From HKCCE3408 sp039191215 (GTDB lineage: Bacteria > Pseudomonadota > Alphaproteobacteria > Rhodobacterales > Rhodobacteraceae): DNA of 64,000 bases. Shown piece by piece: positions 8,975 through 17,949 of the stretch (positions within the stretch are counted from its first letter, which is position 1; every line of letters begins with the position of its first letter). The stretch lies in assembly GCA_039191215.1 (NCBI GenBank), contig JBCCXT010000017.1, forward strand, positions 1-64,000, written 5' to 3'. The notes below the pieces were generated by a model. That model was not told the origin of the DNA, did not search any database, and worked only from the letters and a program-made list of their open reading frames with translations. The translations under genes were made by a program, and so were the position numbers.

Positions 8975-9016
8975 GCAAAAAATAGCGGCGCGCGGTCAGT
9001 TCGGATGCGCGCGCCG
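8975..9016 (-). terminator. Rho-independent terminator of leuA
   Basis: On the minus strand, just after the leuA stop, CGGCGCGCG (9016-9008) can pair with CGCGCGCCG (8994-8986) around a 13-base loop and is followed, after CTA, by six T residues. A 9-bp GC-only stem with a T-run is a textbook intrinsic terminator. The surrounding 270 bases (8779-9049) are AT-rich and hold no recognisable gene. Confidence 0.85.
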
Positions 9017-9049
9017 TAGTAAAAAATTAACCTTTAGCTCTTTTCAGCG

Positions 9050-10609
9050 TCAGCCGACATCTTTGTAGCTAACTTCCGGTTTGTCGCCGCCACCTTTTTC
9101 GCGGCGCAGGATTAACCGATTGAGCGCGGTAACATAGGCCTTCACACTGGCCACAACGGTATCGGTATCGGCAGACTGTCCGGTTGCGATCTTGCCATCT
9201 TCTTCGAGCCGGACGCTCACGGTCGCTTGGGCATCGGTGCCTTCGGTGACAGCGCCGACTTGATAAAGCTGCAGCCTTGCGCCATGTGGACAGAGCTGCT
9301 TTACGGCGTTGAAACAGGCATCCACCGGTCCGTCACCCTGGGCTGTGACCTGTTTGTCAGCCTCTCCGACACGGAGGGTCAAATCCGCCGATTGCGGCGC
9401 TTCGGTCCCGCAAATGACGCGCAGGAACTTCAGCTCTAGATAGCCGTCTCCGTCGGCGCTTGCGTCGGTCACGAGCGCGATCAGATCGTCGTCAAACACT
9501 TCCTTTTTCCGGTCGGCCAGCGCTTTGAAACGGACAAAGAGGTCGTTGAGTTGATTGTCGGCCATCTCAAAGCCCAGCTCATTGAGCTTTGAACGCAGCG
9601 CCGCCCGGCCAGAATGCTTGCCCATCACGATGTTGGTTTCAGCCAGGCCCACATCTTTGGGGCGCATGATCTCAAATGTCTCAGCGTTTTTTAGCATGCC
9701 ATCCTGGTGGATGCCGCTTTCATGCGCGAAAGCGTTTTTGCCAACAATCGCTTTGTTGAATTGAACGTTGAAGCCAGAAACCGTCGCTACGCGTCGGCTG
9801 ATATGCATGATCTTGGTGCTGTCGATGTGCGTATGATAGGGCATGATATCGCTGCGGACTTTCAGCGCCATTACAACTTCTTCCAGCGCTGTATTGCCGG
9901 CGCGTTCCCCCAATCCATTGATGGTGCACTCAATTTGCCGCGCGCCACCGGCGATTGCCGCCAGCGAATTGGCCGTCGCGAGGCCCAGATCATTGTGGCA
10001 ATGGGTTGCAAAGACAACCGTGTCCGCGTCGGGAACTTCTGCGATCAGGCGTGCGATCAGGTCCGCCGATTCAACCGGTGCGGTATAACCCACGGTGTCG
10101 GGGATGTTGATCGTGCTTGCCCCGGCTTTGATGGCGATCTCGACCACGCGTTTGAGGTAATCCCATTCTGTTCGCGTCGCGTCCATCGGCGACCATTGCA
10201 CATTGTCGCATAAGTTGCGCGCATGGGTGACCGTGTCGTGGATCCTTTCAGCCATTTCATCTTTGGTCAGATTGGGGATGGCGCGATGCAGCGGAGATGT
10301 TCCTATGAATGTGTGGATACGGGGTGCGCGGGCATGACGAACAGCATCCCAGCACCGGTCGATATCCTTGAAGTTTGCCCGCGCAAGTCCACAGATCGTG
10401 GCTGAACGGGCCGCTCTGGCGATCTCAGCAACGGCTGCGAAATCGCCCTCAGATGCAATTGGAAAGCCAGCCTCAATGATATCGACGCCCATATCGTCGA
10501 GAAGGCCCGCGATCTCAAGTTTCTCCGAATGGCTCATGGTTGCGCCTGGCGATTGCTCGCCGTCGCGCAGTGTTGTGTCGAAAATCATCACGCGAGACGT
10601 GTCGGTCAT
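9050..10609 (-). CDS. leuA: 2-isopropylmalate synthase
   Basis: A 519-residue enzyme condensing acetyl-CoA with 2-oxoisovalerate, the committed step of leucine synthesis. The N-terminal TIM-barrel begins with FDTTLRDGEQSPGATM, which carries the metal and substrate residues, and includes HCHNDLGLATANS (metal His pair) and the GERAGN motif. The C-terminal ~130 residues form the regulatory domain that binds leucine for feedback inhibition, so this is the full-length, allosteric form. The AGGAG ribosome site lies 8 bases before the ATG. Expression is probably controlled by the leucine-rich leader at 10682-10771, and transcription ends at the 8975-9016 hairpin. Confidence 0.96.
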   Translation of the reverse strand: MTDTSRVMIFDTTLRDGEQSPGATMSHSEKLEIAGLLDDMGVDIIEAGFPIASEGDFAAVAEIARAARSATICGLARANFKDIDRCWDAVRHARAPRIHTFIGTSPLHRAIPNLTKDEMAERIHDTVTHARNLCDNVQWSPMDATRTEWDYLKRVVEIAIKAGASTINIPDTVGYTAPVESADLIARLIAEVPDADTVVFATHCHNDLGLATANSLAAIAGGARQIECTINGLGERAGNTALEEVVMALKVRSDIMPYHTHIDSTKIMHISRRVATVSGFNVQFNKAIVGKNAFAHESGIHQDGMLKNAETFEIMRPKDVGLAETNIVMGKHSGRAALRSKLNELGFEMADNQLNDLFVRFKALADRKKEVFDDDLIALVTDASADGDGYLELKFLRVICGTEAPQSADLTLRVGEADKQVTAQGDGPVDACFNAVKQLCPHGARLQLYQVGAVTEGTDAQATVSVRLEEDGKIATGQSADTDTVVASVKAYVTALNRLILRREKGGGDKPEVSYKDVG

Positions 10610-10652
10610 AACGTTGCTCCTAGCCTGGATTTGGTGTCTTCGGCGCTGATCC

Positions 10653-10688
10653 CCTCTGAGCGGTCGCGCCGGAAGGCACGCTCAGAGG
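10653..10688 (-). promoter_or_regulatory. Hairpin of the leuA leader (attenuator candidate)
   Basis: Between the leader peptide and leuA, CCTCTGAGCG and CGCTCAGAGG form a perfect 10-bp inverted repeat with a 16-base loop. The first arm on the transcript includes the leader stop codon, so a ribosome on the leader would control folding. No T-run follows, so classical transcription termination is not evident. A separate pairing seems possible: the leucine-codon stretch CTTCTTAGCC (10699-10690) is complementary, with G-U pairs, to GGCTAGGAG (10625-10617), which contains the leuA ribosome site. Alternative folding that hides or frees the ribosome site is therefore plausible. Confidence 0.55.
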
Positions 10689-10771
10689 CGGCTAAGAAGA
10701 AGGCCAAGCAAGGCACGCGGCGCGGTTGTCGCGCAGGTAGAGATATGAGCTTGCTTGATCATGGGCGGCAC
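10682..10771 (-). CDS. Leucine-rich leader peptide of leuA
   Basis: A short reading frame upstream of leuA. A GTG start at 10771 is preceded by AAGGA at 6-base spacing; an ATG at 10762 is an alternative. The 29-residue product ends APRALLGLLLSRL, with six leucines in the last ten residues, four of them CTT and one each TTG and CTC. Leucine runs close to the stop are the hallmark of leader peptides that sense charged tRNA-Leu by ribosome stalling. The stop codon lies inside the hairpin at 10653-10688. Codon run, ribosome site, hairpin and position ahead of leuA all agree; the peptide itself need have no function. Confidence 0.72.
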   Translation of the reverse strand: MPPMIKQAHISTCATTAPRALLGLLLSRL

Positions 10772-10920
10772 AATACGTCCTTTGAGCGCGATGAAAAGCC
10801 CTTTTCTTGTGCGAGTGATGATGGACGGCGCTCCTGGATCGCTGCGCTCCCATATCGCCCCGCCCGCCATCCCGTCGCCACCGCATTGACGCTTGCTATC
10901 TGGGACTTAGCTCGCCTCAC

Positions 10921-11580
10921 ATGGAACGGGCATTGGTCATAGGAGCATCTGGCGGCATCGGGAGCACATTGGTAGCGTCACTTGCTGCGCGCGGTGCGGA
11001 CGTCACCGCCTTGTCGCGGAAAGATGGCCTTGATCTGACCGATGCCGCTTCGGTACGGGTTGCTTTTTCCGGACTTGAGGGGATGTACGACAGAATTGTT
11101 CTGGCCACCGGATTGCTTGCGCCGACGGGCGCCAAGCCAGAAAAGTCGCTGGCAGCAATTGATGCCGCGCATATGGCTCAGGTCATGGCTATCAATGCGA
11201 TCGCACCGGCGCTTGTCATGCGCGAAGTGCCACGCTTGATCCCACGCAACTCTCGATCCGTTGTTGCCGTGCTAACTGCCCGCGTCGGCTCCATCGGCGA
11301 CAACCGCATGGGTGGTTGGTACAGCTATCGCGCCTCAAAGGCGGCGGCCAATCAGATCGTGCGGACGGCGGCCATTGAGATCGGGCGCAAATATCGCCAT
11401 GCGATTGTTGCAGCACTACATCCTGGCACGGTCGATACGCCCTTCACCCGCGGATACCCGGCGCACAAAAAGGTGTCTGCCGCGGATGCGGCAGTCAATT
11501 TGATCAGTGTGATGGACAATTTGACAGCCGATCAGACAGGCGGGTTTTTTGACTGGGCGGGTGAGGTGGTGCCTTGGTGA
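10921..11580 (+). CDS. Short-chain dehydrogenase/reductase
   Basis: A 219-residue SDR-family oxidoreductase. The N-terminal nucleotide-binding motif is GASGGIG (residues 8-14), a variant of TGxxxGIG. The catalytic Y-x-x-x-K is present as YSYRASK, with an upstream Ser/Thr region in VVAVLTARVGSIGD. The short length and the HPGTVDTPF segment after the active site resemble the C-factor-like group of SDRs. The substrate is unknown. It overlaps the photolyase gene that follows, and such SDR-photolyase pairs suggest a shared light or oxidative-stress regulon, which is inference. The start has no strong ribosome site but no better ATG exists. Confidence 0.85.
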   Translation: MERALVIGASGGIGSTLVASLAARGADVTALSRKDGLDLTDAASVRVAFSGLEGMYDRIVLATGLLAPTGAKPEKSLAAIDAAHMAQVMAINAIAPALVMREVPRLIPRNSRSVVAVLTARVGSIGDNRMGGWYSYRASKAAANQIVRTAAIEIGRKYRHAIVAALHPGTVDTPFTRGYPAHKKVSAADAAVNLISVMDNLTADQTGGFFDWAGEVVPW

Positions 11581-13103
11581 GTCGTTTGGTGCTTATTCTC
11601 GGCGATCAGCTTAGCGAACAAATCTCGGCACTTCAGCGCGCGGACAAGCGACGCGACATTGTGATGATGGCCGAAGTGCTGGGCGAAGCCCGTTCTGTTG
11701 CGCATCACCCCAAAAAGATCGCATTTCTTTTTGCCGCGATGCGCAAATTTGCGGCACGCCTAGAGGATAGCGGTTGGCAGGTCCGCTATACACGGCTGGA
11801 CGACCCGCAAAATGCCGGCACCATTGTGGGCGAAATTTCGCGCCGCGCTGCTGAGAGCACGGCCAGTGACGTGTTGGTGACAGAGCCGGGCGACTGGCGA
11901 CTGATCAGCGCATTAGAGAATTGCCCACTACCGGTGCGCATTCTGGCCGACGGTCGGTTCTTGTGTTCGCATGCCGAATTTGACGCCTGGGCTGATGGCC
12001 GGAAAGAGCTGCGCATGGAGTGGTTCTATCGCGATATGCGGCGCCGCACAGGGTTGCTGATGGACGGTGACAAGCCCGTTGGAGGCAAATGGAACTACGA
12101 CACCGAAAACCGCAAGGCAGCGCCCGAAGCCGCGCGCTTTTCCGGCCCCAAACGGTTTGAGCCAGACGACGTCACAAGGGCGGTGCTGGACCTGGTTGAG
12201 ACTCAATTCAGCGATCATTTCGGTGCGCTGCGGCCGTTTTGGTTTGCCACGACCCGCCCGGAGGCGCTCGAGGCGCTCGACCACTTTGTGACACAAGATT
12301 TGCCAACATTCGGCGACTACCAAGATGCGATGCTGGCGGGCGAGCGCTTTATGAGCCATTCCGTCCTGTCGGCCTATCTCAATGCCGGTTTGCTCACCTG
12401 GCAGGAAATCTGCGCGGCGGTGGAAAAGGCTTGGAAGGCAGGCGTCGTACCGCTGAACGCTGCGGAAGGTTATATCCGCCAGATCATTGGCTGGCGGGAA
12501 TACATGCGCGGCATCTATTTTCGTGAAGGTCCCCGTTACACGCGCCGAAACGCGCTTGGCCACCATGCCGATCTGCCCAACTTCTATTGGACGGCGCAAA
12601 CGCGGATGCGCTGCATGGACGAAGCCATCACCCAAACCCGAGACGAAGCTTACGCCCACCACATCCAGCGGCTTATGGTGACGGGTAACTTTGCGCTGCT
12701 TGCCGGTATTGACCCGTTCCAAGTGCATGAATGGTACTTGGCCGTTTATGCCGACGCCTACGAATGGGTTGAAGCGCCAAACGTGATCGGGATGAGCCAA
12801 TATGCCGATGGTGGGATTGTGGGCTCCAAACCGTATGTCTCAGGCGGGGCATACATCAACAGGATGTCGAATTATTGCCGCGACTGTGCCTATGACGTGG
12901 GCGACAAGACCGGCGACCATGCCTGCCCGTTCAACTACCTCTACTGGGCATTCTTGCATCGGCACCGGGAGCGCTTTGGCAGCAACCCGCGCATGGCAAA
13001 CATGTACCGAACCTGGATGCGCATGAGCGACGAAAAGCGATCAGCGACACTTGCATCGGCCGATCACTTTCTGGCGCGTCTTTATGCGGGAAAAGCGGTC
13101 TAG
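11577..13103 (+). CDS. FeS bacterial photolyase/cryptochrome (PhrB family)
   Basis: A 508-residue member of the iron-sulfur photolyase/cryptochrome family, which repairs (6-4) photoproducts with light or acts as a blue-light sensor. It starts RLVLILGDQLS, the typical N-terminal alpha/beta antenna domain. The C-terminal catalytic domain contains WREYMRGIYF, VTGNFALLAGIDP and the FAD-pocket segment around EWVEAPNVIGMSQYADGG. Cysteines in YCRDCAYDVGDKTGDHACPF plus one upstream (RMRCMDEA) match the four [4Fe-4S] ligands. The GTG at 11577 overlaps the SDR stop as GTGA; an in-frame TTG at 11574 has slightly better spacing to GAGG. Family secure; repair versus sensing is undecided. Confidence 0.9.
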   Translation: MSRLVLILGDQLSEQISALQRADKRRDIVMMAEVLGEARSVAHHPKKIAFLFAAMRKFAARLEDSGWQVRYTRLDDPQNAGTIVGEISRRAAESTASDVLVTEPGDWRLISALENCPLPVRILADGRFLCSHAEFDAWADGRKELRMEWFYRDMRRRTGLLMDGDKPVGGKWNYDTENRKAAPEAARFSGPKRFEPDDVTRAVLDLVETQFSDHFGALRPFWFATTRPEALEALDHFVTQDLPTFGDYQDAMLAGERFMSHSVLSAYLNAGLLTWQEICAAVEKAWKAGVVPLNAAEGYIRQIIGWREYMRGIYFREGPRYTRRNALGHHADLPNFYWTAQTRMRCMDEAITQTRDEAYAHHIQRLMVTGNFALLAGIDPFQVHEWYLAVYADAYEWVEAPNVIGMSQYADGGIVGSKPYVSGGAYINRMSNYCRDCAYDVGDKTGDHACPFNYLYWAFLHRHRERFGSNPRMANMYRTWMRMSDEKRSATLASADHFLARLYAGKAV

Positions 13104-13135
13104 GGCCTGGCCGGCGGCCGTGTTAGCCTTTTGTG

Positions 13136-13534
13136 ATGGAGGAGATTGCGGAATTTATCGCCAAGGTGGAACACCCGATCCGGCGGGCAGATGCGTCCAC
13201 ACTGGATGCGCTGTTTCGCAAAACCACCGGGTGGCAACCGCAATTATGGGGCAGCATCGTGGGCTATGGCCGGTATGACTATGTGTATAAAACCGGCCAT
13301 TCCGGGACTTGGATGGCCACCGGGTTTTCCCCACGCAAAGCGAGCCTGTCGATTTACATCATGCCGGGCTATGACGACTTTGGGGATATCCGCGCAAGGC
13401 TCGGGAAGCACAAGACCGGAAAATCCTGCCTTTACATAAACAAACTAGCGGACGTCGATGTGGATGTTTTAGCAGAACTCATCCAAGCGGGGCTCGACCG
13501 GTTGGCAACGTTTTATCCGGTCGAGCCATCCTGA
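13136..13534 (+). CDS. DUF1801 domain protein
   Basis: A 132-residue soluble protein matching the DUF1801 family (YdhG-like fold): it has a central YDYVYKTGHSGTWMATGFSP strand pair, an IMPGYDDF segment and a K-T-G-K-S-C-L-Y-I-N-K-L stretch typical of the domain. The biochemical function of this family is not established. A GTG directly before the ATG (13133) could also serve as start. It follows the photolyase by about 30 bases on the same strand and may be co-transcribed; its stop lies against the convergent metallo-hydrolase gene. Confidence 0.75.
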   Translation: MEEIAEFIAKVEHPIRRADASTLDALFRKTTGWQPQLWGSIVGYGRYDYVYKTGHSGTWMATGFSPRKASLSIYIMPGYDDFGDIRARLGKHKTGKSCLYINKLADVDVDVLAELIQAGLDRLATFYPVEPS

Positions 13535-14440
13535 TCAGCCCATGAACTGGCCGGTTTCCGGCACCCAACGGTAACCGTCCCCATCGCGATCCACAAATCC
13601 CAAAGCCGGGAAGGGTACGTGATAGAACACCGCAGCGATACGGTCGGTTGCGGCCAGGTCAAGCATTCTGCGCCGTGTGGCGCTGGCGGCTGCTTTGTCC
13701 ATGTCAAAGCGCAATTCCCAGTCCGGGTTGGCGATTGACCAGATCGGATGCGCGGCCAGATCGCCCATGATCAGAAGCGAGGCATCGCCACTGTCGATGC
13801 GATAGGCCATGTGCCCGGGCGTGTGGCCGAAGCTTGCCACCGACGTCACGCCACCTGTCACGGCGGCATCATCGCCAACAAAGCTGAACCGGTCGGCGAG
13901 CGGGCGCACATTGCCCTCAAATCCTTCGTTCTCGGCCCCGGCCCAGAAATCGAACTCCGTCTGTCCGGTGATGTAGGTCGCATTGGGAAAGGTCGGCGCG
14001 CCATCGGTCATCAGCCCGCCAATATGGTCGCCATGCATGTGGGTCAGCACAATTTTGTCAAATTGGTCAGGGCTATAGCCGGCCGCAGCCAGGACACCGG
14101 TCGTCGCGGCGCCGTTCAGGCCGGTATCAAAAAGCACCAGTTCGGCGCCGGTATTGATGATTGTCGGCGTGAAATAGAACTGCGCCATTTCGGTGGAGAG
14201 AAAATTCGCCTCGCTGACGGCGGAAAATTCTTCCGTTGTAACGTTGGTACCGAAGATCGAGTGGGGGTCTTCGCGCGACGCCGTGCCGGCGAGAATCGTC
14301 GTGACTTCAAACTCACCAAGAGTGAAGCGGCGATGCCGCGCAAAAGAGGCGCCGAGCATGGGGGCAGCGGCGTGGGCGGCGGGTGCCAATGGAAGAACGG
14401 CGGCAGCGCTAAGAAGGTTGCGGCGGGTCAGGGCAGGCAT
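13535..14440 (-). CDS. Exported MBL-fold metallo-hydrolase
   Basis: A 301-residue metallo-beta-lactamase-fold hydrolase with a Tat-type signal: LTRRNLLSAAAVLPLAPAAHAA, cleaved near residue 25. The zinc motif HMHGDHIGG (HxHxDH) is intact, followed by a second His in SFGHTPGHMAYR and an Asp in LIMGDLAAH, consistent with a dinuclear site. The pattern groups it with the quorum-quenching-lactonase/alkylsulfatase-like branch of the fold, but the substrate is open. The Tat signal means it is probably exported folded with its metals. Transcription is convergent with the DUF1801 gene; an AGG-containing ribosome site precedes the ATG. Confidence 0.85.
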   Translation of the reverse strand: MPALTRRNLLSAAAVLPLAPAAHAAAPMLGASFARHRRFTLGEFEVTTILAGTASREDPHSIFGTNVTTEEFSAVSEANFLSTEMAQFYFTPTIINTGAELVLFDTGLNGAATTGVLAAAGYSPDQFDKIVLTHMHGDHIGGLMTDGAPTFPNATYITGQTEFDFWAGAENEGFEGNVRPLADRFSFVGDDAAVTGGVTSVASFGHTPGHMAYRIDSGDASLLIMGDLAAHPIWSIANPDWELRFDMDKAAASATRRRMLDLAATDRIAAVFYHVPFPALGFVDRDGDGYRWVPETGQFMG

Positions 14441-14667
14441 GATGGACCTCCGGTTGCTGGGAATACGATAAGACGTAGCGCGTTCCGCGTGATTGACAGA
14501 TCACTTCTGCGCGCGCCCACCTGTCAGTGACTCTCCACGAGATCCAGCCCTGCCCCGCCATGTTCGAAAATCACAATGAATGGTGTCGGTTTTGCGAGCA
14601 TATCTCTTGGTTGTCTTCAAATGTGTAGGACTTAGCGAAGCCTTGATGGTGGCAAAGACCCGAGCCG

Positions 14668-15072
14668 CTATTCCCACCAGGGATCGATTTCAGCGATATC
14701 GTCATCCGACCAGCCAAAATGATGCGCCAATTCATGGACCAAAACATGCCCGACCAAGGCGCCGAGCGTGACATTGCCGCGGTCCGCCCATTCCTCCAAG
14801 ATCGGTCGCCGGAAAAGCCAGATGGTATCTGGCGCCATTGGCTGATCCATCACCGAACGTTCGGTGAGCGGGATGCCCTCATAAAGCCCTGTCAGGTTAT
14901 AGGGGTCGTCCATTCCGATCTCGGCCAGCATTCCTTCAGAGGCGAAATCCTCGACCCGAAGCACAACAGATCGCGCCACCTCCGCATAAGCTTCGGGCAG
15001 GGCGTTGCGCGCTGCATATGCCATCGCCTCAATCTCGGCCAAGCCGGGGGCTTTGAAATCCTGCCAATCCAC
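14668..15072 (-). CDS. Metallopeptidase-family (zincin-like) protein
   Basis: A 134-residue protein with the zinc-binding H-E-L-A-H-H motif (HExxH) followed by FGWSDDDIAEID, the hallmark of the small bacterial metallopeptidase family formerly DUF1025. Members are minimal zincins of uncertain substrate. The chosen start is the GTG at 15072, which begins the conserved V-D-W-Q-D-F segment; a longer reading frame reaches 15177 but would run into the gltX start region and has no conserved sequence. It is divergent from gltX, whose ATG lies 61 bases away, so the promoters must be crowded or overlapping. Confidence 0.78.
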   Translation of the reverse strand: MDWQDFKAPGLAEIEAMAYAARNALPEAYAEVARSVVLRVEDFASEGMLAEIGMDDPYNLTGLYEGIPLTERSVMDQPMAPDTIWLFRRPILEEWADRGNVTLGALVGHVLVHELAHHFGWSDDDIAEIDPWWE

Positions 15073-15132
15073 GCCCGCGATATGGACAAAAAAGCGAGGC
15101 TGTGAAAGAGGCCGTGGCCGAAGGAGACCAAG

Positions 15133-16455
15133 ATGACCACCACGCGGTTCGCGCCCTCGCCCACCGGCTATCTGCACATCGGCAATCTGCGCGCGGCACT
15201 TTTCAATTTTTTGATCGCGCGCAAAGCGGGCGGCACTTTTGTCTTGCGGCTCGACGACACCGACCCGGAGCGTTCCACCGAAGCCTTTGCCGATGCGATC
15301 CGCGTGGACCTGGAATGGCTAGGTCTGAGCTGGGACAGGGAAGTGCGCCAATCCGACAGGCTGGGTCTGTACGCGGATGCCGCCGACAAGTTACGCGCCG
15401 CCGAGCGCTTCTATGAGGCGTGGGAGACACCGACCGAGTTGGACCTCAAGCGCAAAAAGCAGCTCAATATGGGTCAGCCGCCGGTTTATGACCGCGCCGC
15501 GTTGGCCCTGGATCAGGCCGAGCGCGCCGCTTTGCGCGACGAGCGCGGGTCGGGGGTGTGGCGGTTCTTGCTGGCGCATGAACGGATTGAATGGATCGAT
15601 GGTATCTTAGGCGCGACATCGATTGATGCGGCAAGTGTGTCCGATCCGGTTTTGATCCGCGCCGACGGCCAAGTGCTTTATACCTTGGCCTCGGTCGTTG
15701 ATGACACCGAGATGGCGATTACCGATGTGGTGCGTGGCTCCGATCACGTGACCAACACCGCCACGCAGATTCAAATCATGGGCACTTTGGGCTTTGAGCC
15801 GCCGCGGTTCGCCCATCATTCGCTCTTGACCGGGCCGCAGGGGGAGGCGCTGTCAAAGCGGCTGGGCACGCTCAGCCTGCGCGACCTGCGCGCTGGCGGC
15901 ATCGAGCCGATGGCGATCCTGAGCCAAATGGCGCGGCTGGGCTCTTCGCAGCCGGTCGAGATTGCAGAATCGATCGAGGAACTGGTGGCCGGTTTTCACC
16001 TTGATCAGTTTGGCGCAGCACCGACCAAATTTGATGCCGATGATCTCAAACCCCTGACCGCACGGCATTTGCACAACCTGCCGTTGGCGATGGTGGCCGA
16101 CGATGTTGCGGCTGCGGGGGTTCCGGCAGCGCTGGCCGAGCAGTTTTGGGCCGTCGCCCGCGAGGCGATTGAAACACGCGCCGATCTGCCCGGGTGGTGG
16201 GCGCTGTTTCGCGACGGCGCGACGCCAATAGTCGCGCAAGAAGATCGCCGCTTCGTCGAACAGGCATTCGCGTTGCTGCCCGAACCGCCTTATGGCCCTG
16301 AGACCTGGTCGGACTGGACCGCCGCAGTCAAAGCCGCGACCGGCCGCAAGGGCCGCGGTCTTTTCATGCCGCTGCGCCACGCCGTGACGGGGCGCACGCG
16401 CGGCCCGGAGATGGCACAAGTTATGGCGCTGATGCAGGTCAAGCCGAAGCTTTGA
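15133..16455 (+). CDS. gltX: Glutamate--tRNA ligase
   Basis: A 440-residue class I aminoacyl-tRNA synthetase that charges tRNA with glutamate. It starts TTTRFAPSPTGYLHIGNLRAAL, containing the HIGN version of HIGH, followed by LRLDDTDPERS. The second signature is L-S-K-R-L-G, the KMSKS-equivalent found in alphaproteobacterial GluRS. The helical anticodon-binding domain fills the C-terminal ~150 residues. Many alphaproteobacteria have two GluRS copies, one of which charges tRNA-Gln for the amidotransferase route; this short KRLG-type copy could be either, and no second copy is in the window. AAGGAGA precedes the ATG. Confidence 0.94.
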   Translation: MTTTRFAPSPTGYLHIGNLRAALFNFLIARKAGGTFVLRLDDTDPERSTEAFADAIRVDLEWLGLSWDREVRQSDRLGLYADAADKLRAAERFYEAWETPTELDLKRKKQLNMGQPPVYDRAALALDQAERAALRDERGSGVWRFLLAHERIEWIDGILGATSIDAASVSDPVLIRADGQVLYTLASVVDDTEMAITDVVRGSDHVTNTATQIQIMGTLGFEPPRFAHHSLLTGPQGEALSKRLGTLSLRDLRAGGIEPMAILSQMARLGSSQPVEIAESIEELVAGFHLDQFGAAPTKFDADDLKPLTARHLHNLPLAMVADDVAAAGVPAALAEQFWAVAREAIETRADLPGWWALFRDGATPIVAQEDRRFVEQAFALLPEPPYGPETWSDWTAAVKAATGRKGRGLFMPLRHAVTGRTRGPEMAQVMALMQVKPKL

Positions 16456-16546
16456 TCACCAACGTGCCGCCGATGCGGTGAGATCGGATTGGCGGCGGCG
16501 CATTTCGGCGCTGGCCCTCTTCGCGGTGTCGTGCTTAGGCTGCGCC

Positions 16547-17938
16547 ATGGCAGAACCCGCGAAATTCCTGACAGGTAACCTCTTTCGCCACATCGCCGTG
16601 ATGTCGCTCACGGCGTCCTTCGGCCTGATGGCCATCTTTGCCGTCGATCTGGTGGATATGCTGTTCATCTCGATGCTGGGTCAGGAGGAACTGGCCGCAG
16701 CCATTGGCTATGCTGGCGCGCTGTTGTTTTTCACGTCAAGCTTCGGGATTGGGATGGCGATTGCCGGGGGCGCCTTGGTGGCCCGCGCGCTGGGCGCCGG
16801 CGATGAAGCGCTGGCGGCGCGTCGGGCTTCGAACACTCTGGTCTTGGGCGTCCTCTTTGGCGCCGCCTTTGCCGCGCTGGTATGGGTTCTTCTGCCGCAG
16901 CTGACCTCGCTTGTTGGCGCCAGCGGCCGCACGCAAGAGCTTGCCATCAACTATTTGCGGATCATTGTCCCGTCCTTGCCGCTTTTGTTGATCGGCATGG
17001 TCGGCAGCGCCATCCTGCGCGCCCATGGAGAGGCGCGGCTGGCGATGATGGCGACGATTTGGGCGGGCGTGGTCAATGCCGTGCTTGATCCGATTTTTAT
17101 CTTTGGCCTTGGTCTTGAGTTGCAAGGTGCGGCCATTGCATCGGTCGCCTCACGGATCACCATGGGGTTCGCGGCCCTTTATCCGCTTCTCAGACGGACC
17201 GGCGTGTTGGCGCGGCCCGACCCGGCGGGCTTGGCCCAGGATCTGTCGCCGGTTGTCACAATGGCCTTCCCCGCCATCTTGACCCAGTTGGCCACCCCGG
17301 TCGGCCAGGCCTTTGTGACAAGATCAATGGCCCAGTTCGGCGAAGAGGCGGTGGCTGGGATGGCAATCGCTGGCCGGTTGACGCCTGTGGCCTTTGGCGT
17401 GATTTTCGCGCTCTCGGGCGCTGTCGGCCCTATCATCGGTCAGAACTTCGGTGCCGGTGATCATCGCCGGGTGCGGCAGGGTTTTCGAGATGCCATCCTG
17501 TTCACGGCACTTGCCGTGGGCTTGGCGAGCCTGATCCTTTTTGTCTTGCGCGGCCCGATTGCCGATCTGTTCAGCGCCACCGGTCTGACGCGCGAGATCG
17601 TATTCCTGTTTTGTGGGCCGCTGGCGCTGATGTGGTTCTTTAACGGCGTCATCTTTGTTTCTAACGCCAGCTTCAACAACCTTGGTCATCCGTATTATTC
17701 GACCTGGGTGAATTGGGGCCGCCACACATTGGGAACGGTGCCCCTGGTCCTGCTCGGCGCGTCCTGGCTGGGTGCCGCAGGCGTCCTGATCGGCCAGGCT
17801 ATGGGCGGTTTGGTTTTTGGCGGGCTTGCCTTCTGGCTTGCGCGTCGGGTCATGGCTCTGGAGGCGGCAGGCGGTTCCGTGGCCGAGCCCTTCCATCCCC
17901 ATATCCGGCTTATGCAGGTCTTCCACTTGCGGCGCTAA
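16547..17938 (+). CDS. MATE-family efflux transporter
   Basis: A 463-residue polytopic membrane protein with about twelve transmembrane segments in two homologous halves, characteristic of MATE exporters that expel cationic drugs or metabolites using Na+ or H+ gradients. Family traits include the N-terminal DLVDMLFISMLGQEELAA segment, the FGIGMAIAGGALVARALGAGD loop and the second-half GPIIGQNFGAGDHRRVRQG loop. The ATG at 16547 starts the conserved region; a GTG at 16478 would add 23 Arg-rich residues without a good ribosome site. It follows gltX after about 90 bases. The substrate cannot be told. Confidence 0.9.
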   Translation: MAEPAKFLTGNLFRHIAVMSLTASFGLMAIFAVDLVDMLFISMLGQEELAAAIGYAGALLFFTSSFGIGMAIAGGALVARALGAGDEALAARRASNTLVLGVLFGAAFAALVWVLLPQLTSLVGASGRTQELAINYLRIIVPSLPLLLIGMVGSAILRAHGEARLAMMATIWAGVVNAVLDPIFIFGLGLELQGAAIASVASRITMGFAALYPLLRRTGVLARPDPAGLAQDLSPVVTMAFPAILTQLATPVGQAFVTRSMAQFGEEAVAGMAIAGRLTPVAFGVIFALSGAVGPIIGQNFGAGDHRRVRQGFRDAILFTALAVGLASLILFVLRGPIADLFSATGLTREIVFLFCGPLALMWFFNGVIFVSNASFNNLGHPYYSTWVNWGRHTLGTVPLVLLGASWLGAAGVLIGQAMGGLVFGGLAFWLARRVMALEAAGGSVAEPFHPHIRLMQVFHLRR

Positions 17939-17949
17939 ATCACGACCTG

